A stretch of DNA of 64,000 nt. Source: Anaerolineales bacterium (lineage in GTDB: Bacteria > Chloroflexota > Anaerolineae > Anaerolineales > UBA11579). The notes under the pieces were generated by a model that saw nothing but the letters and a program-made list of their open reading frames with translations, searched no databases and was not told where the DNA came from. The position numbers and the translations under genes were made by a program. The stretch is taken from assembly GCA_025808555.1 (NCBI GenBank), contig CP075526.1, forward strand, positions 1,627,064-1,691,063. Reading direction: 5' to 3'. How positions within the stretch are numbered: the first letter of the stretch is position 1; each line of letters begins with the position of its first letter. This document shows positions 51,140 through 60,595 of the stretch, one piece after another.

Positions 51140-52785
51140 TTGGTTTCAGTCTCGACCAGGTTACGGTTACCTATAACGCAGAACCTGTTTTTAAAAATCT
51201 CTCTTGGGAGATCCATAAAGACCGCTGCGTCGGCCTGATCGGCATCAACGGCAGCGGCAAAAGCACGCTCCTGCGCCTCATCTCAGGCGAACTGACCACC
51301 GAGACCGGATACGCCAACATGCGCGGCAAGCTCAGCATCGGTTACCTGCCGCAGGAACCACGCTTCAACCCCGAACACACCCTGCTGGAAGAAGCGCTCA
51401 CTGCCCACACGCGCTTGTTTGAGCTTGAGCACTCGCTCGCCCAGGTCGAAGAGCAAATGGGCCAGCCGGATGTCTACACTGACGAAAAGCGCCTCAGCCG
51501 CAAACTGGAGGAGCATGCTCAGCTTCTCGAGGAGCACACCCGCATCGGCGGGCCCGGCTACGCGGGCCAGGTGCGCGCCACGCTGCTCAGCCTCGGCTTC
51601 GCCGAGCATGAGCTGGACCTGCCCGTCACCAACCTGAGCGGCGGGCAGAAAAAGCTGCTCGGCCTCACCAAGCTGCTCGTTACCCGCCCGGACATCCTGC
51701 TGCTGGATGAGCCCGACAACCATCTCGACATGGCCGGCAAGGAATTTTTAGAGCAATACATCCGCAGCTATCCCGGCGGGGTCGTGCTCATCTCGCACGA
51801 TCGTTTCATGCTTGATGTGGTCGCCGATGAGATCGCTGAATTGCGTGACGGCAAAGTCACCGTCTACGAGGGCAACTACTCCGAATATGTCGCCCTCAAG
51901 GAAGCCAAACTGCTGGAGCAGCAGCGCCAGTTCAAGGTCCAGCAGAGCGAGATCAGCCGCCTGGAGCAGTCTGCCAAGCGCATGCTGATCTGGGGCCGCT
52001 CGCACGAGAACGAGAAACTCATCCGCCGCGCCAAGTCGATGATGAAGCGCATCGAGAAGATGGAGAAGGTCGAGAAACCCAAGGCCGATCCGCGCACCAT
52101 GGGGCTGCAGTTCAAGGGCTGGCGCGGCAGCAACAAAGTGCTGGAGCTCACTGACATCGCCAAAGGCTTTGAGGCTAGCACCGGTTGGAACCAGGTGTTG
52201 GAGGGGCTGGATCTCACCCTCTGGCACGGCGAGCGGGTCGGCCTTGTCGGCCCCAACGGGGCCGGCAAGTCCGTGCTGTTCCGCCTGCTTCTCGGCCGCG
52301 AGCAGCCTGACGCCGGCGAGGTCAAAGTTGGCCCAAGCATCCAGACTGGTTACTACGCCCAGGAGCACGAAACGCTCGACCATTCCATGACCCTGATGGA
52401 TACCGTGCGCCGCGCCGCCAACCTGTCTGAGGCCAATGCGGTCAAGCTGCTGGATAAGTTCGTCTACGAATACCAGCGCATGAACAACCCCATCAGTACG
52501 CTCTCCGGCGGCGAGCGCAGCCGCCTGCAGCTCATCCTCATCATGCTTAGCGGGGCCAACTTCCTGCTGCTGGATGAGCCGACCAATAACCTCGACATCC
52601 GCTCAGCCGAAGTGCTGGAAGAGTCGCTGGCCGAGTTTGAGGGCAGCGTGCTGGCCATCTCGCACGACCGCTACTTCCTTGACCGTGTCGCTACCCGCAT
52701 TGTCGAGCTTGAAGACGGCAAGCTGGTCGAATACCCCGGCGGCTACTCGGACTATCAGGCCGCCAAGGCCAAGCTGGAGCTGTAG
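51139..52785 (+). CDS. ABC-F family ATPase, probable AUU start codon
   Basis: 548 residues. Two ATPase domains. Domain 1: Walker A INGSGKSTLL (about 36-45), signature LSGGQKKLLGL, Walker B ILLLDEPDNHLD. Domain 2: Walker A GPNGAGKSVL, signature LSGGERSRLQL, FLLLDEPTNNLD. A linker with basic helix (SAKRMLIWGRSHENEK) separates them. ABC-F proteins act on the ribosome, relieving stalls or protecting from antibiotics. No ATG, GTG or TTG exists in frame before Walker A. The best start is ATT at 51139 (overlapping the TAA of the upstream gene), with GGGAGG at 51125-51130. ATA at 51136 is the alternative. Confidence 0.88.
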   Translation: MGFSLDQVTVTYNAEPVFKNLSWEIHKDRCVGLIGINGSGKSTLLRLISGELTTETGYANMRGKLSIGYLPQEPRFNPEHTLLEEALTAHTRLFELEHSLAQVEEQMGQPDVYTDEKRLSRKLEEHAQLLEEHTRIGGPGYAGQVRATLLSLGFAEHELDLPVTNLSGGQKKLLGLTKLLVTRPDILLLDEPDNHLDMAGKEFLEQYIRSYPGGVVLISHDRFMLDVVADEIAELRDGKVTVYEGNYSEYVALKEAKLLEQQRQFKVQQSEISRLEQSAKRMLIWGRSHENEKLIRRAKSMMKRIEKMEKVEKPKADPRTMGLQFKGWRGSNKVLELTDIAKGFEASTGWNQVLEGLDLTLWHGERVGLVGPNGAGKSVLFRLLLGREQPDAGEVKVGPSIQTGYYAQEHETLDHSMTLMDTVRRAANLSEANAVKLLDKFVYEYQRMNNPISTLSGGERSRLQLILIMLSGANFLLLDEPTNNLDIRSAEVLEESLAEFEGSVLAISHDRYFLDRVATRIVELEDGKLVEYPGGYSDYQAAKAKLEL

Positions 52786-52791
52786 AGGCTT

Positions 52792-52829
52792 GTCATTCCG
52801 ACCGAGCAGGGCGAGGGAGGAATCCTTTA
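52792..52829. repeat. Dispersed repeat copy (gtcattccg family)
   Basis: The unit gtcattccg...gagcagggcgag...aggaatcctttag resembles 62681-62722. The gap 52830-52909 to the murJ stop has no gene. Confidence 0.65.
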
Positions 52830-52909
52830 GGTCGCTCTAAAGTCTTGTCTGATTGTCGGGGAAAAAAGTTTTCTGTCACAGCGAGCGAGCGGTGTGCCTA
52901 TAACACCAA

Positions 52910-54517
52910 CTATAAACTCGCGTCGCCTGCCGCCGGCGTCTCCGCTGGCTCAACCTTATCCGTGCTGCTCGCCAGCTGCGCGAACACCTTGAGATCCGGC
53001 CACAGCACAGCCATCGCCAGTAGCATGCCCAGCACCATGCCGCCCAGCGCCGCGACCACCCCCGGCAGCGGCGCCCACTGCATCACTGCGTACAGCACCC
53101 CGGCGCCCAGCAGGCTGCCGGCGGCCGTGCGCAGCAGCGTGCTGCGCGTCTCGCCCAGGCCGGGATAGCGCCGCGCCAGCAGCCACAACAGCACGATCGC
53201 TTCCAGCGTAAAGGCGATCGTGCCCGCCAGCGCAATGCCGCCGGCGCCCATGCGGCCGGTCAGCGCCACCGCCAAGCCCACGAACAGCGCCGAGTTGATG
53301 CCCGCCGCCCACATGGGCGTGCGCGCCTCTTGCTGCGCGTAGAACGAGCGCGAGCCGATCTCCAGCAGAGCATGCCCGGTCAGGCCGGCCAGGTATAGCT
53401 GCGTGATCCACACGATCAGGTCCACTTCGCTGGCGGAGTACACCGGGAAGGCGCGCTCCACCAGCGGGCGCAGGCCTATCCCCAGCAGCAGGGCTGCGGG
53501 GATGGTCAGCGCCAGGATGGTGCGCACCGCGCCGTTCACCGCCTGGGTGAAACCCGGCCGGTCGCCGCGCGCGAACAGCTGCGATACGCTCGGCAGCAGG
53601 GCGATCGCCAGGGCGCTGCCGATCAGCGTCTCAGGCACCTGCATAATGAACCAACCAAGATTGAGAGCTGTGATCGAGCCTTCGGCCAGGCCGGAGGCCA
53701 GGTTGTCGCGCGCCACAAAGTAAATATGAATAAAGAGCATGGTCAGCACACGCGGTGCCATCAGCACAATCACCTTGCGCACGCCCTCCGTGCGCAGGCC
53801 CAGCACCGGCCGCCAGCGGAAGCCGTAGGCCAGCAGCCCGGGCACCTGGATCGCCAAGTGCAATAGCGCCCCCAGGATCACGCCCCATACCAGCCCATGA
53901 ATGCCCATGTTGAAGTGGGGCAGGTCGAAGCCGCCAATGTTGTACGGGCTGCTGGGCGCCAGGATCAGGGCGCCAAAGATCTGCCCGATGTTGTACAGCC
54001 CCGGCGCCAGCGCCGGCAGCAGGAAGTGCTTGTTGGCTTGCAGCCCGGCCATCGCCAGGCCGCTGATCGAGAAAATGATGATCGCGATCAGGTCCAGGCG
54101 CATCAGCTCCACTGAGAGCAGCTTCTGCTCGGCCGGGAAGCCCGGCGCGATCAGCGTATCGATCAGCCATGGCGCCAGGATGGCGATCACCACCGAGAGC
54201 GCCGCGGTCACAATGAACGCCAGGTTCAGGATGCGCACGAACAGGTCCCAGGCGCCCTGGCGGCCGCTCTTTTCCAGGTACTCAGACAGCACCGGGATCA
54301 GCGCCACACCCAGCGCACCGCCGCTGATCAGGGCCGACAGCAGGTCAGGGATGTTGTTTGCCGCATTAAAAACATCCAGCTCGTAAGACAGGCCAAACTG
54401 GTTGTTGATGATCAGCTGGCGAGCAAAGGCCAGCACCTTATCCAGCCCAAAGAATGCGGCAATGATCAGGGTGGAGCGGGCAAAATGGCTCAATTTGATT
54501 TTCATAGAGGTTGCCAA
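52910..54517 (-). CDS. murJ: Lipid II flippase MurJ
   Basis: 535 residues, about 14 membrane helices. Conserved early segment ARSTLIIAAFFGLDKVLAFARQLIINNQFG and DVFNAANNIPDLLSALISGGALGVALIPVLSEY (pattern) are diagnostic of MurJ/MviN. It flips lipid II across the membrane for peptidoglycan synthesis. The C-terminal tail carries Asp/Glu and Ala, ending AAGDASL. The ATG at 54505 (fourth Met-like) is an alternative start. Monocistronic. Confidence 0.94.
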   Translation of the reverse strand: MATSMKIKLSHFARSTLIIAAFFGLDKVLAFARQLIINNQFGLSYELDVFNAANNIPDLLSALISGGALGVALIPVLSEYLEKSGRQGAWDLFVRILNLAFIVTAALSVVIAILAPWLIDTLIAPGFPAEQKLLSVELMRLDLIAIIIFSISGLAMAGLQANKHFLLPALAPGLYNIGQIFGALILAPSSPYNIGGFDLPHFNMGIHGLVWGVILGALLHLAIQVPGLLAYGFRWRPVLGLRTEGVRKVIVLMAPRVLTMLFIHIYFVARDNLASGLAEGSITALNLGWFIMQVPETLIGSALAIALLPSVSQLFARGDRPGFTQAVNGAVRTILALTIPAALLLGIGLRPLVERAFPVYSASEVDLIVWITQLYLAGLTGHALLEIGSRSFYAQQEARTPMWAAGINSALFVGLAVALTGRMGAGGIALAGTIAFTLEAIVLLWLLARRYPGLGETRSTLLRTAAGSLLGAGVLYAVMQWAPLPGVVAALGGMVLGMLLAMAVLWPDLKVFAQLASSTDKVEPAETPAAGDASL

Positions 54518-54733
54518 AAATTGTATCCGTAAGCTGGGTTTGACGAAACCCTGCCTTTGGTATAGACTTCCAGCGTTGGTTTTGTCTGGCTGGCAGGTTC
54601 TGCCGCCAGGCGGCTTCTTGTTGCGGCTCGCCCCCTTTGCCTATCAATTGGATAGCCTGTTTTCGCACATCCGTTTACGGATGGCTGTTTGAGTGTCTCG
54701 TGCCCAGGCGCACTGCATCAGGAGTAAAAGATA

Positions 54734-56551
54734 GTGGTTACACAAGTTAATTCAGAAAACATAGATTTCAAGAAGGTCGTCTCGCAGAAGCGGCTCAAAG
54801 GCTTCTTCGGCTTGCTGCAAGGCAACTATGGCCCCTACGCCATGGCCACCTTCAGCCTGGCCGTCTCGGCCGTCTGCCGCTCGCTGGTCTACCTACTGCT
54901 GGCCTATTTTGTGGATGATGTCCTCGGCCAGCCCAACTTCCAGTCGCGCGTGCCGCTGGTGGCGCTCGGCTTCCTGGGTTTGGCGCTGGTGCAGGGCCTC
55001 TTCACCTACGCCAGCGGCACGCTGGCCGGCCGCACTGGTGAGCGTGTGGTGCAGCGCCTGCGCAACTTCCTCTACGATCATCTGCAGCGCCTGACCTTCA
55101 GCTACCATGACCGCAACAAGACTGGTGAGCTGATCCAAAAGGTCACCTCAGACGTGGATGCTGTGCGCCGCTTCATCGCCCAGGAGTCCATCGAATTTGG
55201 CCGCATCATCAGCCTGTTCCTGGTCAACTTCGGTCTGCTGCTCTACATCAACTCGCGCCTGGCCTGGCTTTCGGTCATCTGCGTGCCCATCACGGTCGGC
55301 ATGTCCATCTATTTCTTCGGCCGCATCTCCAAGGCCTACGAAGCCTTCCAGAATCAGGATGGCGTGCTCTCCTCCGTACTGCAGGAGAACCTCAGCGGCG
55401 TGCGTGTGGTCAAGGCCTTCGCCCGCCAACGCTACGAGATCGATAAGTTCGAGAAGGAGAACTGGAGCAAGTACCTGCTCGGCCGCAAGCTGCTGCTATG
55501 GCACTCCTTCTTCTGGCCGGTTTCCGACATCATCACCGGCGCCCAGATGCTGTACGGCTTCTACCTCGGCGCCCAGCTGACTATCCAGGGCGTGCTGAGC
55601 CTGGGCGACTACATCGCCTACGTCAGCGTGCTGGTGTGGCTGCTGTGGCCCATCCGCAACCTCGGCCGCGTCATCGTGCAGATGAGCCAGGGCCTGGTGT
55701 CCTTTGACCGCGTCTCCAGCATCATCAAGGAGAACCGCGAGCCGCTCGACGAGGGCGACTACCTGCCCGAGTCCCGCCCGCGTGGCGAGCTGGTCTTCGA
55801 GGATATGGGCTTCGAGTACGAACCCGGCCAGCCGGTGCTCAGCAACATCAGCTTCCGCGTCCAGCCCGGCCAGACCGTGGCCCTGCTGGGTTCCACCGGC
55901 TCTGGCAAGACCAGCCTGGTCAGCCTGCTGCCGCGCTTTTACGACTACACCAGCGGCCGCATCCTGCTGGATGGCGTCGAGCTCAAGCGCTACCCGCGCC
56001 GCTACCTGCGTGACAACATCGGTATCGTGCTGCAGGAGCCGTTCCTGTTCTCACGCAGCATTCGCGAGAACATTCGCTACAGCGTAGCCAACGAAACGCC
56101 CGATAGCGATGTGGAACAAGCTGCCCGCGCCGCGGCCGTGCACGACGTCATCAACACCTTCCCCAAGGCCTACGAGACCCTGGTGGGCGAGCGCGGCGTC
56201 ACCCTCTCCGGCGGCCAGAAGCAGCGCGTCACCCTGGCGCGCACCCTGCTCAAGAACCCGGCCATCCTCGTGCTTGACGATGCCACCTCCTCGGTGGACA
56301 CCGAGACCGAGGCCGAGATCCGCGCCGCGCTCAAGCGTTTGATGGAGAACCGCACCACCTTCCTCATCGCCCACCGCATCCAAAGCGTGATGCTGGCCGA
56401 CCTGATCCTCGTCTTTGACGGCGGCAAGATCGTCCAGCAGGGCACCCATGAAGAATTGCTGGCGCAGGATGGCATCTATCGCAAGGTCTTCGACATCCAA
56501 ACCATGATCGAAGAAGAAGTCCAGCGCGAAGTTGCCTCTGCGACAGGCTAG
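54734..56551 (+). CDS. ABC exporter subunit with degenerate catalytic Glu
   Basis: 605 residues; six membrane helices, then one ATPase domain. Walker [11 protein letters not shown], signature LSGGQKQRV, and Walker [13 protein letters not shown]. The residue after the Walker B Asp should be Glu; here it is Asp. Paired with the next gene it forms a heterodimeric exporter with one consensus and one degenerate ATP site. Start GTG at 54734 with GGAG nine bases upstream. Substrate unknown; MurJ and lipid genes nearby make lipid or drug export a possibility. Confidence 0.93.
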   Translation: MVTQVNSENIDFKKVVSQKRLKGFFGLLQGNYGPYAMATFSLAVSAVCRSLVYLLLAYFVDDVLGQPNFQSRVPLVALGFLGLALVQGLFTYASGTLAGRTGERVVQRLRNFLYDHLQRLTFSYHDRNKTGELIQKVTSDVDAVRRFIAQESIEFGRIISLFLVNFGLLLYINSRLAWLSVICVPITVGMSIYFFGRISKAYEAFQNQDGVLSSVLQENLSGVRVVKAFARQRYEIDKFEKENWSKYLLGRKLLLWHSFFWPVSDIITGAQMLYGFYLGAQLTIQGVLSLGDYIAYVSVLVWLLWPIRNLGRVIVQMSQGLVSFDRVSSIIKENREPLDEGDYLPESRPRGELVFEDMGFEYEPGQPVLSNISFRVQPGQTVALLGSTGSGKTSLVSLLPRFYDYTSGRILLDGVELKRYPRRYLRDNIGIVLQEPFLFSRSIRENIRYSVANETPDSDVEQAARAAAVHDVINTFPKAYETLVGERGVTLSGGQKQRVTLARTLLKNPAILVLDDATSSVDTETEAEIRAALKRLMENRTTFLIAHRIQSVMLADLILVFDGGKIVQQGTHEELLAQDGIYRKVFDIQTMIEEEVQREVASATG

Positions 56552-56559
56552 GAATAACA

Positions 56560-58395
56560 ATGGAAGATTACAACGAATTTCAAGAAGAAGAATTTTCGAC
56601 CAAGTTCAACGGTCGCACCATCCTGCGCATCCTCAGCCAGTTGAAACCCCACTGGCCTTGGGTGCTGGGTTTCCTGTTCGCCATCACCCTCGTCTCAGGG
56701 TTGGATTCGTACTTCACATACCTCAATAAGCGCATTATTGACGAAGGGGTCGCCAACCGTGACATCGGCGTGGTCTTCGAGCTCATGAAGCCTTATGCCG
56801 CCCTGCTGCTGGTGCAGGCCGTGGCCGTGTTCGCCTTCATCTGGCTCACCGGCGTGCTGGGCGAGCGCGTGCGCTATGACCTGCGCAAGACCATGTTCGA
56901 GCACCTGCAGAATCTCTCGCTCTCCTACTACAACCGAACCCCGGTGGGGTGGATCATTTCCCGCGTCACTTCGGATTCAGACCGGGTGGCCGAGCTGGTC
57001 ACCTGGGGCATGCTGGATACCACCTGGGGCATCATGAACATCATCACCGCCATGTACTTCATGGCCATCATCAACTGGAAGCTGGCCCTGATCGTCTTCG
57101 CCTGCATCCCCGTGCTGGTCGTGGTCGCCTCCTGGTTCCAGAAGCGCATTATCAAGGAGTATCGCGAGGTGCGCAAGATCAACTCGCGCATCACCGGCGC
57201 CTACAACGAGAACATCACCGGCGTACGCGTCGTCAAGTCGCTCGGCCGCGAGGTCGCCAACCTGCGGGAGTTCAGCGGCACCACTGGCGAGATGTACCGT
57301 GCCGGCTTCCGGGCCGCCTGGCTCTCAGCTCTGTTCCTGCCCGTCGTCCAGATCATTACCGCGGTCTCGCTGGGCAGCATCATCTGGTATGGCGGCTTGC
57401 AAACCGAGTTCGGCGGCATGACCCTCGGCGGTATCCAGGCCTTCATCTCGTACATGACCTTTATGCTCTTCCCCATCCAGGAGATGGCGCGCGTCTACGC
57501 CGAGCTGCAGCACGCCGTAGCCTCGGCTGAGCGCATCTTCTCGATGGTGGATGCCGTGCCCACGGTGGTGAACCTGCCCGGGGCCAAAGACCCCGGCACC
57601 ATCAAGGGCGACATCGTCTTTGAGAATGTGCGCTTTGCCTACGATGATGCGCCGGATGAAGCCGTGCTGTCTGACTTCAACCTGCATGTCAAGCAGGGTG
57701 AGAACATCGCCCTGGTCGGCCCCACCGGCGGCGGCAAAAGCACCATCGTCAATCTCATCTGCCGCTTTTTTGAGCCGACCCAGGGCCGTATCCTCATCGG
57801 CGGTACGGATTACAAGGACTTCACCCTGCACGGCATCCAGTCCCGCATCGGCGTGGTGCTGCAAACGCCGCACCTGTTCTCGGGAACCATTCGCGAGAAT
57901 ATTCGCTACGGCCGCCTGGATGCGTCCGATGCAGAGGTGGAAGAAGCCGCCAAGCTGGCCGGCGCGCACCGCTTCATCGAGGATCTGGATGGCGGCTACA
58001 ACGGCCAGGTGGGGGAGGGCGGTAACCTGCTCTCCGTCGGCCAGAAGCAGCTCATCAGCCTGGCCCGCGCCGTGTTGGCCAACCCTGAATTCTTCGTAAT
58101 GGATGAGGCCACCAGCTCTGTGGACACCCTCACCGAAGCGCTGATCCAGCAGGGCATGGAGACTATGATGAAAGACCGCACCAGCTTCATCATCGCCCAC
58201 CGCCTTTCTACCATCAAGCGTGCTGACCGCATCCTGGTCATCGAAGGCGGCAAGATCGCTGAGATGGGCAGCCACAGTGAACTGATGCGCCAGAAGGGCC
58301 ACTACTACAACCTGTACACCCAGCAGTTCCGTGACGAGTTGACCGGCAAGCAAGACCCGTTCCTGGCCGGCCGCCCGGCCGCAGCAGCTGGCTAA
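56560..58395 (+). CDS. ABC exporter subunit, partner with altered signature
   Basis: 611 residues. Six helices plus ATPase: Walker A GPTGGGKSTIV, Walker B FFVMDEATSSVD with consensus Glu. The signature motif is LLSVGQKQL, not LSGGQ. In heterodimeric exporters such as TM287/288 the degenerate site pairs the Asp-type Walker B of one subunit with the altered signature of the other, as found here. Starts 8 bases after the partner's stop. Confidence 0.93.
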   Translation: MEDYNEFQEEEFSTKFNGRTILRILSQLKPHWPWVLGFLFAITLVSGLDSYFTYLNKRIIDEGVANRDIGVVFELMKPYAALLLVQAVAVFAFIWLTGVLGERVRYDLRKTMFEHLQNLSLSYYNRTPVGWIISRVTSDSDRVAELVTWGMLDTTWGIMNIITAMYFMAIINWKLALIVFACIPVLVVVASWFQKRIIKEYREVRKINSRITGAYNENITGVRVVKSLGREVANLREFSGTTGEMYRAGFRAAWLSALFLPVVQIITAVSLGSIIWYGGLQTEFGGMTLGGIQAFISYMTFMLFPIQEMARVYAELQHAVASAERIFSMVDAVPTVVNLPGAKDPGTIKGDIVFENVRFAYDDAPDEAVLSDFNLHVKQGENIALVGPTGGGKSTIVNLICRFFEPTQGRILIGGTDYKDFTLHGIQSRIGVVLQTPHLFSGTIRENIRYGRLDASDAEVEEAAKLAGAHRFIEDLDGGYNGQVGEGGNLLSVGQKQLISLARAVLANPEFFVMDEATSSVDTLTEALIQQGMETMMKDRTSFIIAHRLSTIKRADRILVIEGGKIAEMGSHSELMRQKGHYYNLYTQQFRDELTGKQDPFLAGRPAAAAG

Positions 58396-58410
58396 CAGTT
58401 CTGAGAAACA

Positions 58411-58445
58411 AAAGAACGCCGCACAGTATGTGCGGCGTTTTTTGT
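58411..58445 (+). terminator. Intrinsic terminator of the ABC exporter operon
   Basis: AACGCCGCACA (58415-58425) pairs with TGTGCGGCGTT (58429-58439) around GTA, with T-run after. Confidence 0.92.
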
Positions 58446-58487
58446 TTTTCAAGTAACAGACCCAGCTCGGCCTCCGTTTTCGGATAC

Positions 58488-58892
58488 ATGACTTTGAACA
58501 AGAACCATCTCGCCGTCATCGCTCTCGTTGTAGGCATGTTTGCAGACTATTCCTTTGCCTCATATGCTCGCCAGCTTTCCCAGGCCTTTCGTATGGATGA
58601 ACTGGTGTTTTTGCTGCGCTTACGTCCTGTTCTGCTGGCCCTTTTCTATGGTTTGTTGTGCCTCTTTGCCATCCGAGTACCTGGCCCGCTGTCTCCCTAT
58701 GTGTTGCTGCCCCTGGCTGCAGCATTGTTGTTCGTCTCTTTCCCCATGATGAATCTTTTTGGTTTCCGCTTGCCCGCCGCTCTAAGGGAATTCATCAATG
58801 CCATCACTGTCTCCCAGCTTGGCCTCACTTTCAACCTTGGTGGTCTCATCCTCGGCTTTGGCCTGTTCCAGCATCTCAAATCAAACAAATAG
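58488..58892 (+). CDS. Small membrane protein, hypothetical
   Basis: 134 residues with four predicted helices: LAVIALVVGMFADYSF, RPVLLALFYGLLCLFAI, YVLLPLAAALLFVSFPMM and LGLTFNLGGLILGFGLF. I do not recognise the family. Start ATG at 58488 is chosen as the first Met giving an N-terminal helix; an upstream frame extension would run through the terminator of the ABC operon. The next 330 bases contain only repeats. Confidence 0.6.
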   Translation: MTLNKNHLAVIALVVGMFADYSFASYARQLSQAFRMDELVFLLRLRPVLLALFYGLLCLFAIRVPGPLSPYVLLPLAAALLFVSFPMMNLFGFRLPAALREFINAITVSQLGLTFNLGGLILGFGLFQHLKSNK

Positions 58893-59221
58893 CAGCCAAG
58901 ATCCCGTGTCGCCCTGAGCGCAGCGAAGGGCCATCGTGGTGTATGAATAATCGCCAACATTGCGGACAGTCATCCCGTCATTGCGAGGCGCAGGCTTGCC
59001 TGCGCACGAAGCAATCTTCCCAGCCAGCTAAACTCCCGTGTCGCCCTGAGCGCAGCGAAGGGCCATCGCGGGTGTCTGAACTATCGCCACATAGTTGACA
59101 TCCAGCTGCGCTTGCAAGCGCACTAACGCAACACTAAGCCCGCCACCGCCGTTACCCACTCTAAGCACGGCATAATATCTGCAGTTCCTTCATCCTTCCT
59201 TCTTCATCCCTCATCCTTACC
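58893..59221. repeat. Repeat cluster without genes
   Basis: Two identical 26-base units CGTGTCGCCCTGAGCGCAGC... at 58905-58930 and 59037-59062 flank a palindromic unit at 58977-59017 that has an 8-bp perfect stem GCGCAGGC/GCCTGCGC (58988-59005). Read in one frame they give Arg-Pro-Glu-Arg-Ser-Glu-Gly-Pro, but no real gene is present. The stretch 59063-59221 holds no other feature I can name. Confidence 0.8.
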
Positions 59222-60238
59222 ATGATAGACCCCTACGAAAACTACGAACCCCCGCTGCGCTCAGACCCAGAAGCGGCGCAACCAGATACCCGCCCGCAGC
59301 GGGCTGCCCCCGCGCAGCCAGCCCGCAAGCCCACTGAGGCCAGGCCGATCACCTCGCGAGATGTCGTCGGCCCGGCTGCCCTCGAACCCAACCGGGCCAG
59401 CCAACTGCGCCAGCCACGCCCGCGGCGTGGCTGCCTTTCTGTGCGCCCGCTCATGCTCATCATCGTTGCCCTGGCGGCCTACCTGCTCACCCCGCTGCCC
59501 AATAACCTGCTGATCATGGGCATTGACCGCACGCCAGACGGCACTGATATTGGCCGCAGCGACACCATGATCCTGGTCAGCGCTCGCCCGCTGACAGGCC
59601 ATATTGAAATGCTCTCCATCCCGCGTGACCTATGGGTGCCCATCCCCGGCTATGGTGAGAACCGTATCAACGCCGCCCACGCCTTCGGCGAGGGTGCCGG
59701 CGCTGGCGGAGGGCCGCGCCTGGCGCTCGAAACCATCCGCACCAACTTCCGCGTCAATGTCAATCACTACTTGCGCATCCGCTTGGCTGGCTTTCCCGCC
59801 GTGGTGGATGCTCTTGGCGGCGTAGACATCACGCTTGGTGCGCCTACCGCCGGCTATCCTGCCGGCACGCACCACTTGGATGGCACCCAGGCCCTCGCCT
59901 TCGTGCGCGATCGTACTGGCGATGACTTTTTTCGCATGGCCCATGGGCAGCTTTTCATCGTTTCGATTGGCAAAAAGATGCTCAATCCTCTCGAATGGCT
60001 GCGCATTCCGGGCGCAATGATCGCATTATCAGACGCGGTTGATACCAATCTACCCATGTGGTTGTGGCCGCGCTATGCTTTCGTCTTCCTGCGCGCCATT
60101 GTTTTTGATGGCATGCACGCGCTCACGCTGCCGCGTGAAGCAGTAACGCCGTGGGTCACCGGCGGTGGCGCGCAAGTGCTCTTGCCAAACTGGAATACAA
60201 TTCTTCCGCTGCTGCAGGAAATGTTTGGTATCTTCTAA
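59222..60238 (+). CDS. LytR-CpsA-Psr (LCP) family protein
   Basis: 338 residues. A long Pro/Arg-rich cytosolic start (to about 72), one membrane helix LMLIIVALAAYLLTPLP, then the LCP domain: LIMGIDRTPDGTDIGRSDTMI, SIPRDLWVPIPGYGENRINAAHAFG, VDALGGVDITL, and LDGTQALAFVRDRTGDDFFRMAHGQ. LCP proteins attach polymers such as teichoic-acid-like chains or capsule to peptidoglycan. The conserved Arg-Gln near the end (usual RMxRQ) reads MAHGQ here, so the Arg is changed. Confidence 0.92.
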   Translation: MIDPYENYEPPLRSDPEAAQPDTRPQRAAPAQPARKPTEARPITSRDVVGPAALEPNRASQLRQPRPRRGCLSVRPLMLIIVALAAYLLTPLPNNLLIMGIDRTPDGTDIGRSDTMILVSARPLTGHIEMLSIPRDLWVPIPGYGENRINAAHAFGEGAGAGGGPRLALETIRTNFRVNVNHYLRIRLAGFPAVVDALGGVDITLGAPTAGYPAGTHHLDGTQALAFVRDRTGDDFFRMAHGQLFIVSIGKKMLNPLEWLRIPGAMIALSDAVDTNLPMWLWPRYAFVFLRAIVFDGMHALTLPREAVTPWVTGGGAQVLLPNWNTILPLLQEMFGIF

Positions 60239-60244
60239 CGCTAA

Positions 60245-60385
60245 AGTTTTTTTGAACAACGCATAAAAAAGAGAAAATTTTTGCGCGCGTGCAAAAAATT
60301 TGCGCAAAACATCGCTTTTTTACATTTTTTGCACGCGTAAAACATTTTTCGCACGTTTTTATACGCAGTTTTACACGCGTTTTAG
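60245..60385. promoter_or_regulatory. A/T-tract-phased, AT-rich region upstream of the H1-like gene
   Basis: About a dozen A- or T-runs of 4-7 bases, whose centres lie at about 60250, 267, 278, 297, 307, 318, 327, 340, 347, 358, 370 and 381. Most spacings are 9-13 bases, near one helical turn, which predicts bent DNA. Between the runs lie CGCACG/GCACGCG-like words and TTTGCGCAAA (60299-60308), a perfect palindrome. Very different from the rest of the window. Confidence 0.7.
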
Positions 60386-60460
60386 ACATCACACGCCATA
60401 TACTTTTCTAAATCACTCATTGTTTTTAAACATGAGTGCAATCCGGAAGGAGAAAGTAAG

Positions 60461-60580
60461 ATGGCTGTTGCTAAGAAGAAGGCTGCAAAGAAGAAAGTTG
60501 CCAAGAAGGTTGTGAAGAAGAAGGCCGTCAAGAAGACTGCCAAGAAGGCAACGAAGAAGAAGGCCGCTAAGAAGCGCTAG
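60461..60580 (+). CDS. 39-residue histone H1-like Lys-rich protein
   Basis: 39 residues: MAVAKKKAAKKKVAKKVVKK and so on, with 20 Lys and only Ala, Val, Thr, one Met and one Arg besides. GGAAGGAG (60444-60451) is an excellent ribosome site 9 bases before the ATG, and the coding stretch is AAG-rich with no other frame favoured. Ends with KKR and stop. A perfect 18-bp terminator follows. By composition it resembles eukaryote-type H1 tails and bacterial Hc1/H1-like nucleoid proteins; it probably binds DNA or other polyanions. It is too short for usual gene finders. The upstream curved-DNA-like region probably belongs to its promoter. Confidence 0.85.
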   Translation: MAVAKKKAAKKKVAKKVVKKKAVKKTAKKATKKKAAKKR

Positions 60581-60595
60581 GTTTTCTTTCGTAAA

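Noticed and set aside
51319..52785. ABC-F start at the first ATG
   Set aside because: Would remove the first Walker A motif, which is intact upstream in the same frame.
57325..58452. 375-codon minus-strand frame
   Set aside because: Antisense to the ABC exporter gene and crosses its terminator.
58658..59098. Frame with Arg-Pro-Glu-Arg-Ser-Glu-Gly-Pro repeats
   Set aside because: It is translation of dispersed nucleotide repeats and overlaps a better membrane-protein gene.
60300..60515. 71-codon frame beginning in the AT-rich region
   Set aside because: Overlaps the H1-like gene in another frame, has no ribosome site and ends inside it.
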